Assembly: GCA_022704645.1 (NCBI GenBank)
Contig: JAKJGA010000034.1
Coordinates: 1-13,773, forward strand
Length of the DNA stretch: 13,773 nucleotides
Origin: Spirochaetota bacterium
GTDB taxonomy: Bacteria; Spirochaetota; UBA4802; JAFGJZ01
Direction of reading: 5' to 3'
Shown here: positions 12,852-13,773 of the stretch, piece by piece
How positions within the stretch are numbered: the first letter of the stretch is position 1
Layout: the number at the start of each line of letters is the position of its first letter
Translations under genes and position numbers: made by a program
Notes under the pieces: generated by a model
The model's database searches: none
Seen by the model: the letters and a program-made list of their open reading frames with translations, nothing else
Told to the model about the DNA's origin: nothing

Positions 12852-13715
12852 ATGAAAAAAATAATTCTTTTACCACTCATTTTAGCAGTATGCGCATTTT
12901 CCGCATGCAAAAAAAACTCAAATGCCACCGAAACCGGTTTTACCGTAGTAACATCCTTTTATCCAATCTACATAATCGCCAAAAATGTGGCGGCTGAAGC
13001 CGATGGAGTTAAAGTTATTAACATGACTCCTCCTATTACAGGCTGCCTGCACGATTATTCTATTACTGCCGGCGATATGAAACTGATAGAAAAGGCTGAT
13101 CTTTTTCTGATGAATGGAGCCGGAATGGAAAATTTTTCTGACGAAATAGCCTCAAGATATCCAAAACTCAATATCAGAACACTTGACAAGGGTGTTGAAA
13201 TATTCGACGAGAATCCGCATATCTGGCTTAGTCTTGATAACATGGCAAAAATGGTATCAAATTGTGAAGCGGCTCTTTCGGAAGCTGATTCTTCAAACTC
13301 AGCACTCTATAAAAAGAATGCAGAAGAATATATCACCGAGATAAAAACACTTCAGAAAGAAATGCATTCAGATCTCGCAAAATACAAAGGAAAACAAATA
13401 GTTACTTTTCATGAAGCTTTTCCATATTTTGCCAAGGAATTTTCATTCAAAATCGCGTCAGTCATAGAAAGAGAACCTGGAAGCGAACCTTCAGCAAAGG
13501 AACTCGCTGAAACAGTCAAAATAATCAGAAATTCAAAGGTCAGATCAATATTTGCGGAACCTCAATATCCGAAATCAGCAGCTGAGACAATCGCAAAAGA
13601 AACAGGTGTAAATCTATTTGTTCTTGACCCCGCTGTAACAGGTCCTGATGATAATAAAGCATACATCAATATTATGAAACAAAATCTTGCTGTTCTAAAA
13701 AAGGCTTTTGATTGA
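12852..13715 (+). CDS. znuA: Zinc/metal ABC transporter substrate-binding lipoprotein (ZnuA family)
   Basis: This 287-residue cluster A-I binding protein has a lipoprotein-type leader (MKKIILLPLILAVCAFSAC, Cys19; FSAC is close to a lipobox). The usual ligands are present: His67 in GCLHDYS, His123 in NPHIWLS, His187 in TFHEAFPYFAKEF, and Asp259 in VLDPAVTG or Glu236 in FAEPQYP. The His/Asp-rich loop found in many ZnuA proteins before the second histidine is missing. I chose ATG 12852 because GGAGG lies four bases upstream; the frame extends to 12771, but that stretch overlaps the operator. It captures metal outside the cytoplasmic membrane for an ABC importer, whose ATPase seems to begin at the stop codon. 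Zinc is preferred by context; manganese cannot be excluded. Confidence 0.85.
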   Translation: MKKIILLPLILAVCAFSACKKNSNATETGFTVVTSFYPIYIIAKNVAAEADGVKVINMTPPITGCLHDYSITAGDMKLIEKADLFLMNGAGMENFSDEIASRYPKLNIRTLDKGVEIFDENPHIWLSLDNMAKMVSNCEAALSEADSSNSALYKKNAEEYITEIKTLQKEMHSDLAKYKGKQIVTFHEAFPYFAKEFSFKIASVIEREPGSEPSAKELAETVKIIRNSKVRSIFAEPQYPKSAAETIAKETGVNLFVLDPAVTGPDDNKAYINIMKQNLAVLKKAFD

Positions 13716-13773
13716 ATAATCACTGCTCATCATCATGCGGCGGATGCAGCACAATCATCCGCTCGCTTTCGGT
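13712..13773 (+). CDS. znuC: Start of probable metal ABC transporter ATP-binding subunit
   Basis: Only 20 codons are visible before the window ends. A TTG start overlaps the TGA of the ZnuA gene (ATTGA), with AAGG seven bases upstream. The frame reads NNHCSSSCGGCSTIIRSLSV, a Cys-rich opening followed by what looks like the first strand of an ABC ATPase (xIxxLSVxYG). Cys/His-rich N-termini of this kind occur on zinc-type ABC ATPases in some anaerobes. The overlap implies translational coupling. An ATG in another frame near 13734 gives a less convincing peptide. The call rests on the short N-terminal pattern and gene order, so it is tentative. Confidence 0.55.
   Translation, partial: MNNHCSSSCGGCSTIIRSLS

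Overview
The window comes from an AT-rich bacterium, probably a diderm. Many products carry signal peptides or lipoprotein-like leaders, and there is a zinc ABC uptake system with a Fur-family regulator. No rRNA, tRNA, phage, transposase or CRISPR was seen. The mix of MORN, HEAT and SH3b secreted proteins would fit a spirochaete or a deep-branching environmental or gut lineage, but nothing here fixes the taxon.

Region 1 (1-5898, all minus strand) is a run of mostly secreted proteins of unknown function. From the left they are: a MORN-repeat protein running off the edge; a HEAT-repeat protein split by one in-frame TAA; two adjacent members of a small paralogous family; an SH3b-domain protein; a third family member; and a putative lipoprotein with a DxDxDG loop. 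Two family members are each preceded by a perfect 18-bp hairpin with a C(UUCG)G tetraloop in the transcribed sense. Each hairpin also provides the stop codon of the unrelated gene upstream. The two copies differ by one compensated base pair, and the duplicated block ends exactly at the hairpin edge, so this looks like a cassette array shaped by duplication and recombination.

Region 2 (6164-9336, plus strand) holds a small exported protein, a DHCW-motif cupin behind a terminator-like hairpin, and a 614-residue membrane protein. That protein has two Tim44-like modules, each followed by a CxxC...CxxC zinc ribbon, and a C-terminal TerB-like domain. A strong hairpin at 9340-9365 separates it from the convergent genes.

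Region 3 (9378-13773) is built around metal, probably zinc, homeostasis. A divergent promoter region at 12764-12851 contains a Fur/Zur-like 7-1-7 palindrome. To the left it drives a DUF318-type permease with a His/Cys-rich loop, its TIGR03943 partner, and a Fur-family regulator. To the right it drives a ZnuA-type binding lipoprotein and the start of an apparent ABC ATPase with a Cys-rich N-terminus. Downstream of the regulator, on the same strand, are an exported protein made entirely of six 36-residue repeats and a small cupin with an FNR/CRP-like site upstream. The layout suggests an autoregulated regulon: the repressor sits in the operon it probably controls, opposite the uptake transporter.
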